DNA of 64,000 nt, taken from assembly GCA_017889545.1 (NCBI GenBank), contig JAGFZV010000004.1, positions 62,001-126,000 of the forward strand, in the 5' to 3' direction. Positions 24,139 through 33,058 of the stretch are shown one piece after another; positions within the stretch are counted from its first letter, which is position 1; every line of letters begins with the position of its first letter. A model generated the notes under the pieces. It saw only the letters and a program-made list of their open reading frames with translations. It had not been told where the DNA came from and ran no database searches. This DNA is from Bacillota bacterium. Its GTDB lineage: Bacteria; Bacillota; Negativicutes; CTSoil-072. The position numbers were made by a program, and so were the translations under genes.

Positions 24139-26205
24139 ATGAAATCACTTGTACTAGCAGAAAAACCGAGTGTGGCACGCGAAATTGCACGTGTTTTAAA
24201 ATGCAATACGAAGGATAAAAGTTATCTGGAGGGTTCGGCCTATGTTGTGACATGGGCGTTAGGGCACTTGGTTACCTTGGCGGAACCGGAAGATTATAAC
24301 GCAAAATATAAAGAATGGCGTTTGGAAGATTTGCCGATGATGCCAGTCAATCTGGAATTAAAGGTCATTAAGAAAACGGCGCATCAGTTTTATGCGATTC
24401 ACCAATTGATGAAACGGCCGGATATCAAAGAACTAATTATTGCCACGGATGCGGGGCGCGAGGGAGAACTGGTTGCCCGCTGGATTATGGCTGCGGCAAA
24501 ATGGAAAAAACCGTTTCGGCGATTATGGATTTCTTCCCAAACCGACAATGCGATACGTGAGGGGTTTGCCGCATTAAAACCCGGGAATGCCTATAATAAT
24601 CTCTATGATGCAGCCGTATGTCGGGCAGAGGCAGACTGGCTGGTAGGACTTAATGTTACTAGAGCATTGACTTGTAAATTTAATGCGCAGTTAAACGCCG
24701 GACGGGTTCAGACGCCGACATTAGGGATGATTGTCAATCGAGAAGCAGAAATTCAAAAATTTGTCCCAAAAGATTATTGGACGATACGAATCAATTTTGG
24801 CGATTATTTTGGCGATTGGCGTGATTCCGGAGGAAATAACCGGTTGTTCGACGTCGCTCAGGCGACAGTGATTGCGGATAAGATCAATAGCCAGACTGGA
24901 ATTATCAAAGAAATTCGAATGGAATCCAAGAGTGAACTGCCGCCTCTTGCTTATCACTTAACGGAACTGCAAAGAGATGCAAATAAACGGCTTGGTTTTT
25001 CAGCGCAAAAAACACTTTCTGTTTTGCAAGGGTTGTATGAAAACCATAAAGTGGTGACTTATCCTCGTACAGATTCCCGTTATATTTCTACTGACATCGT
25101 GCCCACTCTGCCTTCCAGATTGAAGAGCATTGCTGTCGGACCGTATGCCGAACTGGTCAAGCCGCTATTTCAAAAACCATTAGTGACAACAAAGCGGTTT
25201 GTTGATAATACCAAGGTTTCTGATCATCATGCAATTATCCCGACTGAGCAACCGCTTCAATTAACCGCGCTGAATGTGGATGAGAAAAAACTCTATGATT
25301 TGATTGCCAGACAATTCATTGCCGTATTATCCTCACCACATCGGTATAAACAAACTACCATAGTTACTAACGTTCAAGGGGAAACCTTTTACTCTGTGGG
25401 CAAGGTGGTTATCGATCAGGGATGGAGAGCGATTACTTCCCGCCAGGTTGAGCGCGATGAGACAACCGCCGACGCACTGCCTGAACAGAATCTTAGGAGC
25501 CATGAAAAAGAAGACAAAGTCCAAGTAGAAAACTGCAGGGTAAATAGAGCGAAAACCAAACCGCCGGCCCGTTATAATGAAGCGACGTTGCTCACGGCAA
25601 TGGAAAGCCCCGGCAAGTTTATTGAGGACGAAGAATTGCGGGAATCGATCAAACAAGGTGGCTTGGGAACGGTGGCAACCCGGGCTGAGATTATTGAAAA
25701 ATTGATTCATGCAAGCTATATCGAACGGCATGGGAAAGAGTTGGCGCCCACGTCCAAAGGAAAACAATTAATCAGCCTTGTTTCCAGCGACCTTAAAACG
25801 CCAGAATTAACCGCCCAATGGGAACAAGTGCTGGCCAACATTGCCAAGGGAAAAGACAGTAAGGCCGACTTTATTGCCCGGATCCGTGAATATACTATGG
25901 ATTTAGTCAAAGAAACGATTGCAGATACTGCCATCTATAAAGCGGATAACATTTCAAAAGTGAAGTGTCCATTGTGCAAAAAATATATGTTATTGGTAAA
26001 CGGTAAGCGTGGAAAGATGCTAGCCTGTCCGGATCGGGCCTGTGGTCATCGGCAACCCGAAAAGGAGAATGCCTTCGGGGGAATGCGAACATCGAAACAT
26101 GAAAGTCGCATGAACCAAAAATTGATTTCCGAGTACAGTGACAACAGTACTGTCGGCAGCAATCTTGGTGAACTGTTAAAGGCCGCCTTGAACAAAAAAG
26201 AATAG
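24139..26205 (+). CDS. topB: DNA topoisomerase III
   Basis: The 688-residue type IA topoisomerase relaxes or decatenates DNA through a tyrosine-DNA link. It begins KSLVLAEKPSVAREIARVL (Toprim domain), has TDAGREGELVARW, AGRVQTPTLGM and the active-site tyrosine in VVTYPRTDSRY, and ends with a zinc module CPLCKKYM..CPDRACGH near residue 620. Length and order fit the TopB group. The ATG at 24139 fits GAGGGG better than the ATG at 24136. The next gene starts 21 bases after the stop, so the two are probably co-transcribed. Confidence 0.93.
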   Translation: MKSLVLAEKPSVAREIARVLKCNTKDKSYLEGSAYVVTWALGHLVTLAEPEDYNAKYKEWRLEDLPMMPVNLELKVIKKTAHQFYAIHQLMKRPDIKELIIATDAGREGELVARWIMAAAKWKKPFRRLWISSQTDNAIREGFAALKPGNAYNNLYDAAVCRAEADWLVGLNVTRALTCKFNAQLNAGRVQTPTLGMIVNREAEIQKFVPKDYWTIRINFGDYFGDWRDSGGNNRLFDVAQATVIADKINSQTGIIKEIRMESKSELPPLAYHLTELQRDANKRLGFSAQKTLSVLQGLYENHKVVTYPRTDSRYISTDIVPTLPSRLKSIAVGPYAELVKPLFQKPLVTTKRFVDNTKVSDHHAIIPTEQPLQLTALNVDEKKLYDLIARQFIAVLSSPHRYKQTTIVTNVQGETFYSVGKVVIDQGWRAITSRQVERDETTADALPEQNLRSHEKEDKVQVENCRVNRAKTKPPARYNEATLLTAMESPGKFIEDEELRESIKQGGLGTVATRAEIIEKLIHASYIERHGKELAPTSKGKQLISLVSSDLKTPELTAQWEQVLANIAKGKDSKADFIARIREYTMDLVKETIADTAIYKADNISKVKCPLCKKYMLLVNGKRGKMLACPDRACGHRQPEKENAFGGMRTSKHESRMNQKLISEYSDNSTVGSNLGELLKAALNKKE

Positions 26206-26225
26206 TGTGGAAAGGAGAAGTTTTC

Positions 26226-26582
26226 GTGGATCAAAAATTGCAGCAGGCGAATGAACTGATCGTGCTTTGGACGAGCGGAGACCGTGAAGTAGCGTTAAAA
26301 ATGGTTTTTATGTACACTTTTAATTCAAAAGCAAAAGGTTGGTGGGATGATGTATGTCTGATCGTTTGGGGACCATCAAGTAAACTTTTGGCAGAAGATC
26401 AGGAATTACAGGATTATTTGGTAAGGATGCTTGAGGCCGGAGTCACAATCCAGGCCTGCAAAGCGTGTGCAGACAGTTACGGGATTTCGGATGTTTTAAC
26501 GAACCTTGGTATTGAGGTGAAATTCATGGGGCAGCCGCTTACCCAAATGTTGAAACAGAACGCAAAGTTGATTACGTTTTAA
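26226..26582 (+). CDS. DsrE-family protein
   Basis: The 118-residue protein has the DsrE/YchN alpha-beta pattern: LIVLWTSGDREVALKMVFMYTFN at the start, VCLIVWGPSSKLLA in the middle and AGVTIQACKACADSYG toward the end. C-x2-C sits in the region where active members carry the sulfur-relay cysteine. The role may be sulfur transfer or redox; it is not determinable. A GTG at 26226 with AAAGGAG at 26211-26217 is the best start. It follows topB closely. Confidence 0.82.
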   Translation: MDQKLQQANELIVLWTSGDREVALKMVFMYTFNSKAKGWWDDVCLIVWGPSSKLLAEDQELQDYLVRMLEAGVTIQACKACADSYGISDVLTNLGIEVKFMGQPLTQMLKQNAKLITF

Positions 26583-26599
26583 TCAAGTATCTGATTAGG

Positions 26600-26957
26600 A
26601 AAATTTGCATAGAATCAGGAAATCCTAAAAAAACGGGTTATGTAAAACGACCATTGAAGCCGCTAAAGGAGGTGCCATCGATGGCGGTGCGGAGGTTGAC
26701 GAAATATGACTGTGTGATTTGACGCTTATCTGCTGCCAAGTATGCGGCGGTGCGAGGTTTCCCTGCCGGAATGAAAATTATTGCACGTATGGAGTAGATG
26801 AGTTTATGGAATAGTAAGTTGTCTTGAACAGCTGGACCATTTTTCCCGTCATACTGGCGCTGTTATTTTTGACTATTTTGGAATTAATCGCTGAAATAGC
26901 GATTATAAGAAGGCGGCAGTCAAAGCTGCCGCATACGCAATGGCGAATGTTCACGTA
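26600..26957 (+). pseudogene. Decayed NADPH-dependent FMN reductase pseudogene
   Basis: The sequence can be followed codon by codon against the intact gene at 28650-29219: SGNPK near the start, GGAIDGGAEVDE, a CQVC region, NENYCTYG, then EQLDHF..HTGAVIFDYFGINR and SDYKKAAVKAAAYA. It has frameshifts, in-frame stops and an internal deletion of about 200 bases that joins the YG-x-DEF segment to the LEQLD segment. It accounts for most of the 465-base gap here. It is a paralogous copy in decay. Confidence 0.85.
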
Positions 26958-27046
26958 AGTTTTCCGAAGGGGAAATGAAACCGTATAGTTAGAAGATCAA
27001 TGACTTATACAGCAAGACGCCATAGAATAAAAAGGAAGTGATAAGC

Positions 27047-27472
27047 TTGTTAGCAGAAAAGACAAAACAAGAGACTTCCATTGGTTTGCTGAAGTTTTTT
27101 TTTATTATGCATTTTTTTGTTGATGTTATTGTGGCCATACCGCTCTTTTTGTGTCCAGTATTTTTTTTGACGAAACTAGGTTGGCAAATCGTCGATCCGG
27201 TTGCGGCCAGGTTAGTAGCTGCAGCTTTGTTTGGGATTGGAATTGAGTCGTATTTGGGGCGCAAGGCAAGTAAAGATACATTTATTAGCATGCTAAACCT
27301 TAAAATTATTTGGTCCTTTGCAGCTGTTATTGGTCTTGGATTATCAATGTTGCAAAATGCGCAAGGAAGCCCATTGGCCTTACAGGTGATGTTTATTATT
27401 TTTCTGGCATTTCATTTGTTGTGGGTTTATTGGCGATTTCATTTAGGAGAACTCTTGAAAAAAATAACTTAG
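27047..27472 (+). CDS. Hypothetical four-helix membrane protein
   Basis: This 141-residue protein has four predicted transmembrane helices (roughly residues 18-42, 55-75, 87-105 and 115-133) with short basic loops and a basic tail. No family is recognised with confidence. AAAGGAAG at 27031-27038 fits the TTG at 27047; a GTG at 27038 overlaps that RBS. It is convergent with the fasciclin gene. Confidence 0.7.
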   Translation: MLAEKTKQETSIGLLKFFFIMHFFVDVIVAIPLFLCPVFFLTKLGWQIVDPVAARLVAAALFGIGIESYLGRKASKDTFISMLNLKIIWSFAAVIGLGLSMLQNAQGSPLALQVMFIIFLAFHLLWVYWRFHLGELLKKIT

Positions 27473-27557
27473 AGATGCGTTCCTGTTAAATTTGACCAGA
27501 TGGAATATCGCTATTAATTGCAGCGAGTTACAATTTGCCTTTGCGAGGAAAAAAACA

Positions 27558-27619
27558 ATACGCTGCTTTTGTGCCAGGCAGTTGAAATAATAAAACTGTC
27601 TGGCACAAAAGCAGCGTAT
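27558..27619. terminator. Long hairpin terminator for the fasciclin gene
   Basis: A 26-bp nearly perfect stem (27558-27583 with 27594-27619, one G-U) has a 10-nt loop. On the minus strand it is followed by ATTGTTTTTTT, a proper terminator for the fasciclin gene; on the plus strand the T-run is weak. Confidence 0.75.
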
Positions 27620-27644
27620 ATGTTTAACGTCAACCCCGTTGCGG

Positions 27645-28154
27645 TTATTCTGGCAGAAGAACCGAATCAATTACATGAATAACCCCATTGCTGGCCATAA
27701 TGTCAGTTCCTGTAACAAGGGCGTTTTTAACCATTACTTTACCGTCCATGACATTGATCTGTACCTTGTGCATATTACACGTCAGAAACGATTTAGAGAC
27801 CATAACATCAGCTGCCATGAATTTTCCCGGCACGACATGATACTTTAAAATAGATATCAGTTGATCTTTATTTTCTGGACGCAGCAGAGTGTCAACAGTT
27901 CCAGGCGGCAATTTTGCAAAAGCTTCATCGGTAGGTGCGAAAACGGTGAATGGACCAGGCCCTTTTAGGACGTCAATCAGGTCTGCCGCCGTAAGGGCCG
28001 CCGCTAATGTTTGGAAAGTACCCGCTGATACCGCTGTTTGTACTATATCGGGTTTCATTTCAGTGTTATGGTGACTGGCCATTGCAATAGGGGAAAGACT
28101 AACTAAGAAAAGCGCCAAGAGAAGGATGCTCAATGGAAACATTTTTTTACTCAA
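27645..28154 (-). CDS. Secreted fasciclin-domain protein
   Basis: The ~169-residue protein has a signal peptide ([22 protein letters not shown]) and one complete FAS1 domain. Typical stretches are [51 protein letters not shown] and [18 protein letters not shown]1 proteins mediate adhesion or lie at the cell surface. The ATG at 28163 directly abuts the GGGAG, so a TTG at 28154 with nine-base spacing is the better start. Confidence 0.88.
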   Translation of the reverse strand: MSKKMFPLSILLLALFLVSLSPIAMASHHNTEMKPDIVQTAVSAGTFQTLAAALTAADLIDVLKGPGPFTVFAPTDEAFAKLPPGTVDTLLRPENKDQLISILKYHVVPGKFMAADVMVSKSFLTCNMHKVQINVMDGKVMVKNALVTGTDIMASNGVIHVIDSVLLPE

Positions 28155-28277
28155 ACTAATCATCTCCCTTTCTGTTTTCTTGCAACCAGGCTATACGTAA
28201 ACGGCACACATAGGGTCTGTTCTCAAAATGAAAACAGACTAAAATCAGAAAAAACTGAAAATTAAATCTTTGGTTAC

Positions 28278-28306
28278 ATTGTATAATAGTTCATACAGTA
28301 TTGCAA
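28278..28306 (-). promoter_or_regulatory. Probable promoter of the fasciclin gene; gap 28164-28649
   Basis: On the minus strand TTGCAA, a 17-base spacer and TACAAT precede the fasciclin gene by about 115 bases. The rest of this 490-base gap holds only small palindromes (GACTCA/TGAGTC at 28516-28542 and CAGGAT/ATCCTG at 28550-28572) and no gene that I can support. Confidence 0.5.
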
Positions 28307-28649
28307 GATAAGACTTTTTGTAATGATTGCAAATTAATCATTACAAAATAATGAGAAAAACAAAATGGAACAATGTTTGCCAAAAGATGATTGGTTATTT
28401 GCAATTCCTCATGTTTTATCGTTGCGTTTCAGATGTTTTATTTCAGTATTTCCATAAGTAAATATACTCAGAAAACTCACCGTCCTTTTGCTGATCACCT
28501 GAAGTTCTTGAACAGGACTCATAAAAGGATTATTATTGAGTCTTTATGGCAGGATGTGATATGATTATCCTGAATAAAAATTCAATAAAATCAAAGTAAA
28601 ACTCTTCCAGACCCACGGATTATTTGAATAAAAAGGAAGGATTTGAATT

Positions 28650-29219
28650 ATGAAAATATGTATTCTGTCAGGGAATCCGAAAAGAAGTGGACTATGCCAG
28701 TCTGTAATCGATTCTGTCAAGCTTGGCGCCATTGATGGCGGAGCCGAGGTGGATGAGATAAGGCTTTGCGATTTCAAACTGCTTCGCTGCCAGGTCTGCA
28801 GTGATGGGTGGGGGCCGTGCAGGGATGAAAATTATTGTACATATGGCGAAGATGGATTTAATGAAATAAAAGCCCGTATCCAATTGAGCGATGCGATCGT
28901 TATTGTATCGCCTGTATATTGGGGAGAAACTACAGAAGCGCTGAAAAGTTTTCTTGATCGGTTGCGCAGATGTGAATTCAATGGGAAAGACACGCTGCGC
29001 AATAAACAAGTTTTGCTTATTGCTTCGGCGGGAGGAACCGGTAATGGTTTGTTAAGTTGTTTGGAACAGATGGATCGGTTCTGCCGTCATACCGGAGCAA
29101 TCATTTTTGACTATATTGGCATTAATCGCTGGAATAGCGATTATAAGCAAGCAGCAGTCAAAACTGCCGCATATGCAATTGCGAACGGCAGAAAAAATGG
29201 TGAGACGGTTAAAGTTTAA
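28650..29219 (+). CDS. NADPH-dependent FMN reductase / flavodoxin-family protein
   Basis: The 189-residue protein starts MKICILSGNPKRSG, a flavodoxin-like FMN phosphate loop. It has CQVCSDGWGPCRDENYC around residue 50-66, a cysteine-rich insert seen in iron-sulfur flavoproteins and related NAD(P)H-dependent FMN reductases. IVIVSPVYWGETTEALKSFLDR and IASAGGTGNG complete the FMN pocket. The C-terminal half has no further cluster motif. A decayed paralogue lies 1.7 kb upstream. AAGGAAGGA precedes the ATG. Confidence 0.85.
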   Translation: MKICILSGNPKRSGLCQSVIDSVKLGAIDGGAEVDEIRLCDFKLLRCQVCSDGWGPCRDENYCTYGEDGFNEIKARIQLSDAIVIVSPVYWGETTEALKSFLDRLRRCEFNGKDTLRNKQVLLIASAGGTGNGLLSCLEQMDRFCRHTGAIIFDYIGINRWNSDYKQAAVKTAAYAIANGRKNGETVKV

Positions 29220-29229
29220 AGAAAATCAT

Positions 29230-29290
29230 AAATCTGGGCATAAAAAAAGCATCACCATGAACAGGGGATGCTTTTTTTATGCCCAGATTT
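29230..29290. terminator. Bidirectional terminator between convergent genes
   Basis: A perfect 24-bp stem (29230-29253 with 29267-29290) contains internal A7 and T7 runs, so it can stop transcripts from both sides. Confidence 0.9.
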
Positions 29291-29305
29291 AAAAGGACGG
29301 TTCGA

Positions 29306-29593
29306 TCAATTCCATTGACGGAAATTTCTCGCTGTGTAATAAATTTGCGTCAGGATATAAGTCCCACAGGCAAGTTTGAAATGGAAAATGAAAAGATAGT
29401 ACGGAAATACTACATAAAAGATAGCAGCGAAGAAAAACATGAAGATCGCTAAAAAAATCCCCCCGGATCCTTCGCGTAATGTGATTCCCCGTCGAATAAT
29501 CGTCAATGATAATAAGGCAGCTTTGCCAAAGACCATTAACACCAGGACCATCATGATCAAAGCAGCGGCAATATCCAGTATCCAAGGGTTCAA
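29306..29593 (-). CDS. Small hypothetical membrane protein
   Basis: This 95-residue protein has two hydrophobic helices (residues ~5-30 and ~45-70: ILDIAAALIMMVLVLMVFG and IFLAIFMFFFAAIFYVVFP) separated by a basic loop. It is not recognised. A TTG at 29593 is favoured because GGGAGG on the minus strand lies nine bases before it; longer readings into 29638 lack an RBS. The other open frames here are not coding. Confidence 0.55.
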   Translation of the reverse strand: MNPWILDIAAALIMMVLVLMVFGKAALLSLTIIRRGITLREGSGGIFLAIFMFFFAAIFYVVFPYYLFIFHFKLACGTYILTQIYYTARNFRQWN

Positions 29594-29753
29594 AATGTCA
29601 TTCCTCCCATATGCCAAAAGTACGCAGCGAAGCTGCAATGGATTGGTAAACTATAATAGCTCGCAGCGTGGTTTCCTATAATGGTTTTATTATACCATTG
29701 CAACTGCAAAAAATTATACTAAAAAAACAAAATAATAATATTTTTCGTCATTA

Positions 29754-29783
29754 TTCGACAGGAAAACGTTGTGATATGTCGAA
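29754..29783. promoter_or_regulatory. Paired Spo0A-box-like inverted repeat at the hydrogenase operon
   Basis: TTCGACA (29754-29760) and TGTCGAA (29777-29783) form a perfect 7-bp inverted repeat immediately before the maturation protease start. Each half matches the 0A-box core. The position, overlapping the region just upstream of the start, would suit repression. Confidence 0.4.
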
Positions 29784-29794
29784 CAATGTCTAAC

Positions 29795-30277
29795 ATGAGA
29801 AAAATTATTGTGATTGGTTTTGGAAATATTTTGATGAGCGATGACGGAGCCGGTATTTGCGTTATCAAACGTCTTTCGGAATATTCTTCATTGGAAAATG
29901 TGCAACTGATTGACGGTGGAGTGGCGTCGTTCGAAGCCCTTGATGCAGTTCGTCTGGCTGATCATATTATTGTGATTGACGCTTTGGCTGGTGGCGGGGT
30001 CCCGGGTGATATTTACCGGCTTACAGATGAGAATATGACAGAGGATGCTTCGTCGCTCCCGCTCTCTTTGCATGACGGCACATTGCTGCAATCCCTAAAA
30101 CTTGCGCGATGCGCCGGTTCCATGCCGCCAGTGACGATTTACGGAATTGAACCTGGCAATCTTTCATTTGGAATGACGCTGACCCCTGCTGTTATGAATG
30201 CGGTTGATCGTTTGACCGATATCTTGGCTGCCGAGTTGGCTGACGGCCATCCGATCATCGCCAGGAAAGAGGAATAA
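29795..30277 (+). CDS. Hydrogenase maturation endopeptidase (HyaD/HybD family)
   Basis: The ~160-residue peptidase M52 protein begins MRKIIVIGFGNILMSDDGAG, with the family's GxGNxLxxDDGxG nickel-binding motif, and has VIDALAGGGVPG and LSLHDGTLLQSL carrying the other metal ligands. It removes the C-terminal peptide of the [NiFe] large subunit after nickel insertion. The large subunit encoded 4 kb downstream has a cleavable tail. Candidate starts are 29771 (GTG), 29786 and 29795 (ATG); none has a good RBS. Confidence 0.88.
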   Translation: MRKIIVIGFGNILMSDDGAGICVIKRLSEYSSLENVQLIDGGVASFEALDAVRLADHIIVIDALAGGGVPGDIYRLTDENMTEDASSLPLSLHDGTLLQSLKLARCAGSMPPVTIYGIEPGNLSFGMTLTPAVMNAVDRLTDILAAELADGHPIIARKEE

Positions 30278-30319
30278 AAGTTGCTAAAAGGATAATGCTA
30301 AAGGAGGAATACTACAAGT

Positions 30320-32500
30320 ATGGCGGCAAAACCATTTTCCCGACGGACTTTTTTGAAGGCGGCAGGTGTTACGCTGGCGGCAGCAACCGGTGATATTTTT
30401 GCTTTCAACGACTGGCTGGCCAAGGCGAAAGCCGCAGAAGTCAGCAAAATACCCTCCATTTGCGGCACTTGTTCTGCGTGGTGTGGTATGTGGATCTATG
30501 TTAAGAATGGCCGTATCTGGAAAGCGACTGGTCAGAAGCAGCATCCGGCCAGCAAGGGAAAACTTTGTGCCCGGGGTCATGCCGGTATCATGTGGGCTTA
30601 TAATAAAGACCGCATTACTCATCCAATGAAACGGATGGGTGATAACTGGTTTGAACCCATATCGTGGGATGATGCTTACAGTGAGATTGCGGCAAAGCTG
30701 CAAAAAGTTCTCACTGATTATGGTCCGCAAACCGTGTTTTACAGCCAAAATGCAAAACCGACCAGTCGCTATTATATGCAGCGGTTTATGCATGCCATTG
30801 GCGCTCCAACAATTCACTCGCATCATTCGATCTGCAGCACGGCGCGCGATGTGGCCAACAAATGGACAACAGGCGCCATGGCTACTGCTGATATGGCCAA
30901 TGCCAAGTGCATACTGTTTTTAGGGCGCAGCTATGCGGATGGCATTTCACCTTCTGCCACGGCTAATTTGGCAGACGCCAGAGAACGTGGTACAAAAGTA
31001 ATCATTGTTGATCCGCGGTACAGTTCTTCTTGTATTTTAGGCGACCAATGGGTTCCTATTCGCCCCGGAACAGACTTGGCTTTGCTGCTGGCTATGGCTC
31101 ATGTTCTTTTGGAAGAAAATCTTTATGATCCCGACTTCATTGAACAATATACGGTTGGTTTTGATGAATTCAAAAAGACTATGCTTTCATACACACCGGA
31201 ATGGGCAGCCGGAATCACGGACATACCTGCTGAAACCATTCGTACTATCGCCCGCGATCTAGGGAAAAATCGCCCGGCATCCTGTATCGAGCAAGGCTAT
31301 AAGGCCCCGAACGGAGCGAATTATGTTAATGGGACCCAGACGTTCCGCATGATGATCTGCATCAATGCGCTTTTGGGGAATTATGGTAAAAACGGTGGCA
31401 TGAAATTTCCCCTTAATCCGAAACTGGGGGAATTGGATCCGAAACAGTACCCTGTCCCGCCCAAACCCAAGGTACCACGCTGTGATGGGGTCGGTATCAA
31501 AGGCGAATACCCACTTTGTCAGACCAGTCAGGGAATACCGCATCTCATGCCGAAAAAAGCGATGGAAGGAAAAGCGAAAGCTGGTTTTATCTATAGTTTT
31601 AATCCAGCACGCAATTCTCCTGATCCCAAATTGATGGTTGATGGTTATAAAAAACTGGAGTTGCTGGTGGTTTGCGATATCCAGTGGTCGGAAACAGCTA
31701 TGGCAGCCAGTTATGTCTTGCCGGAATGCAGCTTTGTGGAGCGGGAAGATTTGCCAACAGGAATAGCGGGAGGTAAACCCGCAGTCACGATGCGTTGTCA
31801 GGCCATTGATCGAATTCATTCCCAAACGAAACCTTTTGAAGAGATTGTCACCGGCCTGGCTGGAAAAATGGGACTCCAAAAATATTTTGACTTTAGCCGG
31901 GAAGAAGTCGCAACCGCCATGCTCAAACCCTTGAAACTCACGACGGAAGATTTACGCCAGAAAGGGACAATTGTGTTGGACGGTAAAGCCAAGGAACTGT
32001 CCTTTGCCACCGAATCCGGTAAGGTAGAACTTTATTGCAAGGCATTTGCCGACAATGGATACGATGCGGTTCCAGTCTGGCAACCGCCACTGGCGAATGC
32101 CGGTAAAAACAGTTTTGTGTTAATTCACGGAAAACAGGGCATTATGTCTCATACGGCGACGGCCAATATTCCAGGATTATTGCAAATCGCGAAAAATTAT
32201 AATTTGGAGCGGATCTGGATTAACCCCGCGAAAGCCAAACGACTGGGAATAAAAGACGGTGAATTGGTTGAGGTATCCTCGCCTTATACTTCAAAACAGG
32301 TTCGGGTAAAAGTAACTGAGCGGGTACATCCTGATGCCGCTTTTCTTCCGGCGGGTTATGGCAACTTGTCGCCTTGGCTGAAAACAGGTTACGGCTTTGG
32401 GATCAATCCGAATGATTTCTGCCCCCACCGTGTTGAAGCCATCTCCGGTCACGCCATGATGATGGAAGTCGTGGTAACAATCCGAAAGGTAGGTGAATAA
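30320..32500 (+). CDS. Tat-exported molybdopterin oxidoreductase (PsrA/PhsA-like)
   Basis: The 726-residue protein starts with a Tat signal (SRRTFLKAAGVTLAAATG, RR at 8-9). The [4Fe-4S] ligands are C48, C51, C55 and C83 in normal spacing. The likely molybdenum ligand is C172 in HHSICSTARD, the arrangement seen in polysulfide and thiosulfate reductases. The C-terminal dinucleotide domain is intact. It is followed three bases later by a ferredoxin subunit and then by the hydrogenase subunits, so H2 is the probable electron donor. The acceptor is unknown; polysulfide or thiosulfate is a guess from the motif. Confidence 0.88.
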   Translation: MAAKPFSRRTFLKAAGVTLAAATGDIFAFNDWLAKAKAAEVSKIPSICGTCSAWCGMWIYVKNGRIWKATGQKQHPASKGKLCARGHAGIMWAYNKDRITHPMKRMGDNWFEPISWDDAYSEIAAKLQKVLTDYGPQTVFYSQNAKPTSRYYMQRFMHAIGAPTIHSHHSICSTARDVANKWTTGAMATADMANAKCILFLGRSYADGISPSATANLADARERGTKVIIVDPRYSSSCILGDQWVPIRPGTDLALLLAMAHVLLEENLYDPDFIEQYTVGFDEFKKTMLSYTPEWAAGITDIPAETIRTIARDLGKNRPASCIEQGYKAPNGANYVNGTQTFRMMICINALLGNYGKNGGMKFPLNPKLGELDPKQYPVPPKPKVPRCDGVGIKGEYPLCQTSQGIPHLMPKKAMEGKAKAGFIYSFNPARNSPDPKLMVDGYKKLELLVVCDIQWSETAMAASYVLPECSFVEREDLPTGIAGGKPAVTMRCQAIDRIHSQTKPFEEIVTGLAGKMGLQKYFDFSREEVATAMLKPLKLTTEDLRQKGTIVLDGKAKELSFATESGKVELYCKAFADNGYDAVPVWQPPLANAGKNSFVLIHGKQGIMSHTATANIPGLLQIAKNYNLERIWINPAKAKRLGIKDGELVEVSSPYTSKQVRVKVTERVHPDAAFLPAGYGNLSPWLKTGYGFGINPNDFCPHRVEAISGHAMMMEVVVTIRKVGE

Positions 32501-32503
32501 TCT

Positions 32504-33034
32504 ATGCCGCGCTATGCCCTATTGGTTAATTCTGAAAAATGCGTGGGCTGTTTTGCCTGCCTGGTAGCTTGCCAGCAGCAAAATCAATTGCCGCCTGAAC
32601 AGGCTCTAATCCGTTTTGAAGACCGTGAAAAAGGAAAATTCCCGAATGTTTCTTACAGAATAATTCCCTTGCAATGTCAGCACTGCAGTGATGCGCCCTG
32701 CGTGCCGGTTTGCCCTACGTCTGCATCGCACAAAGATAACACTGGAGTCACATTGATTGATGATGAGAAATGTATGGGCTGCCGCCGTTGCATGGCGGTT
32801 TGTCCATACAATGCCCGCGTCTACCGGCCGGAGGAAGGAATTGTCGCTGCATGTAACCTCTGCCTGTCACTTGTCGCCGCGGGACAAGAGCCTGCTTGCG
32901 TTGCTACCTGTCTTACCAAAGCCCGTTTATTCGGCGACTTGGATAACCCTCAGGGAGACTTTGCCCGTTTACTGGCGAAAGCTGCTCCATTGCGACCGGA
33001 TTTCGGCACAAAGCCAACCGTGCTGTATATTTAA
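32504..33034 (+). CDS. Four-cluster ferredoxin subunit of the H2-linked molybdoenzyme
   Basis: The 176-residue protein has four [4Fe-4S] motifs: CVGCFACLVAC near residue 12, CQHCSDAPCVPVC near 59, CMGCRRCMAVC near 91 and CNLCLSLVAAG..CVATC near 117. It resembles PsrB/DmsB. It has no Tat signal of its own and would be exported with the catalytic subunit. It links the molybdoenzyme upstream with the hydrogenase small subunit downstream. Confidence 0.9.
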   Translation: MPRYALLVNSEKCVGCFACLVACQQQNQLPPEQALIRFEDREKGKFPNVSYRIIPLQCQHCSDAPCVPVCPTSASHKDNTGVTLIDDEKCMGCRRCMAVCPYNARVYRPEEGIVAACNLCLSLVAAGQEPACVATCLTKARLFGDLDNPQGDFARLLAKAAPLRPDFGTKPTVLYI

Positions 33035-33058
33035 TGATGGGGTTAGGAGGAAAAGAGG

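Noticed and set aside
27558-27619. The 26-bp hairpin as a novel element
   Set aside because: On the minus strand it is followed by a T-run directly after the fasciclin gene, so an ordinary terminator is sufficient.
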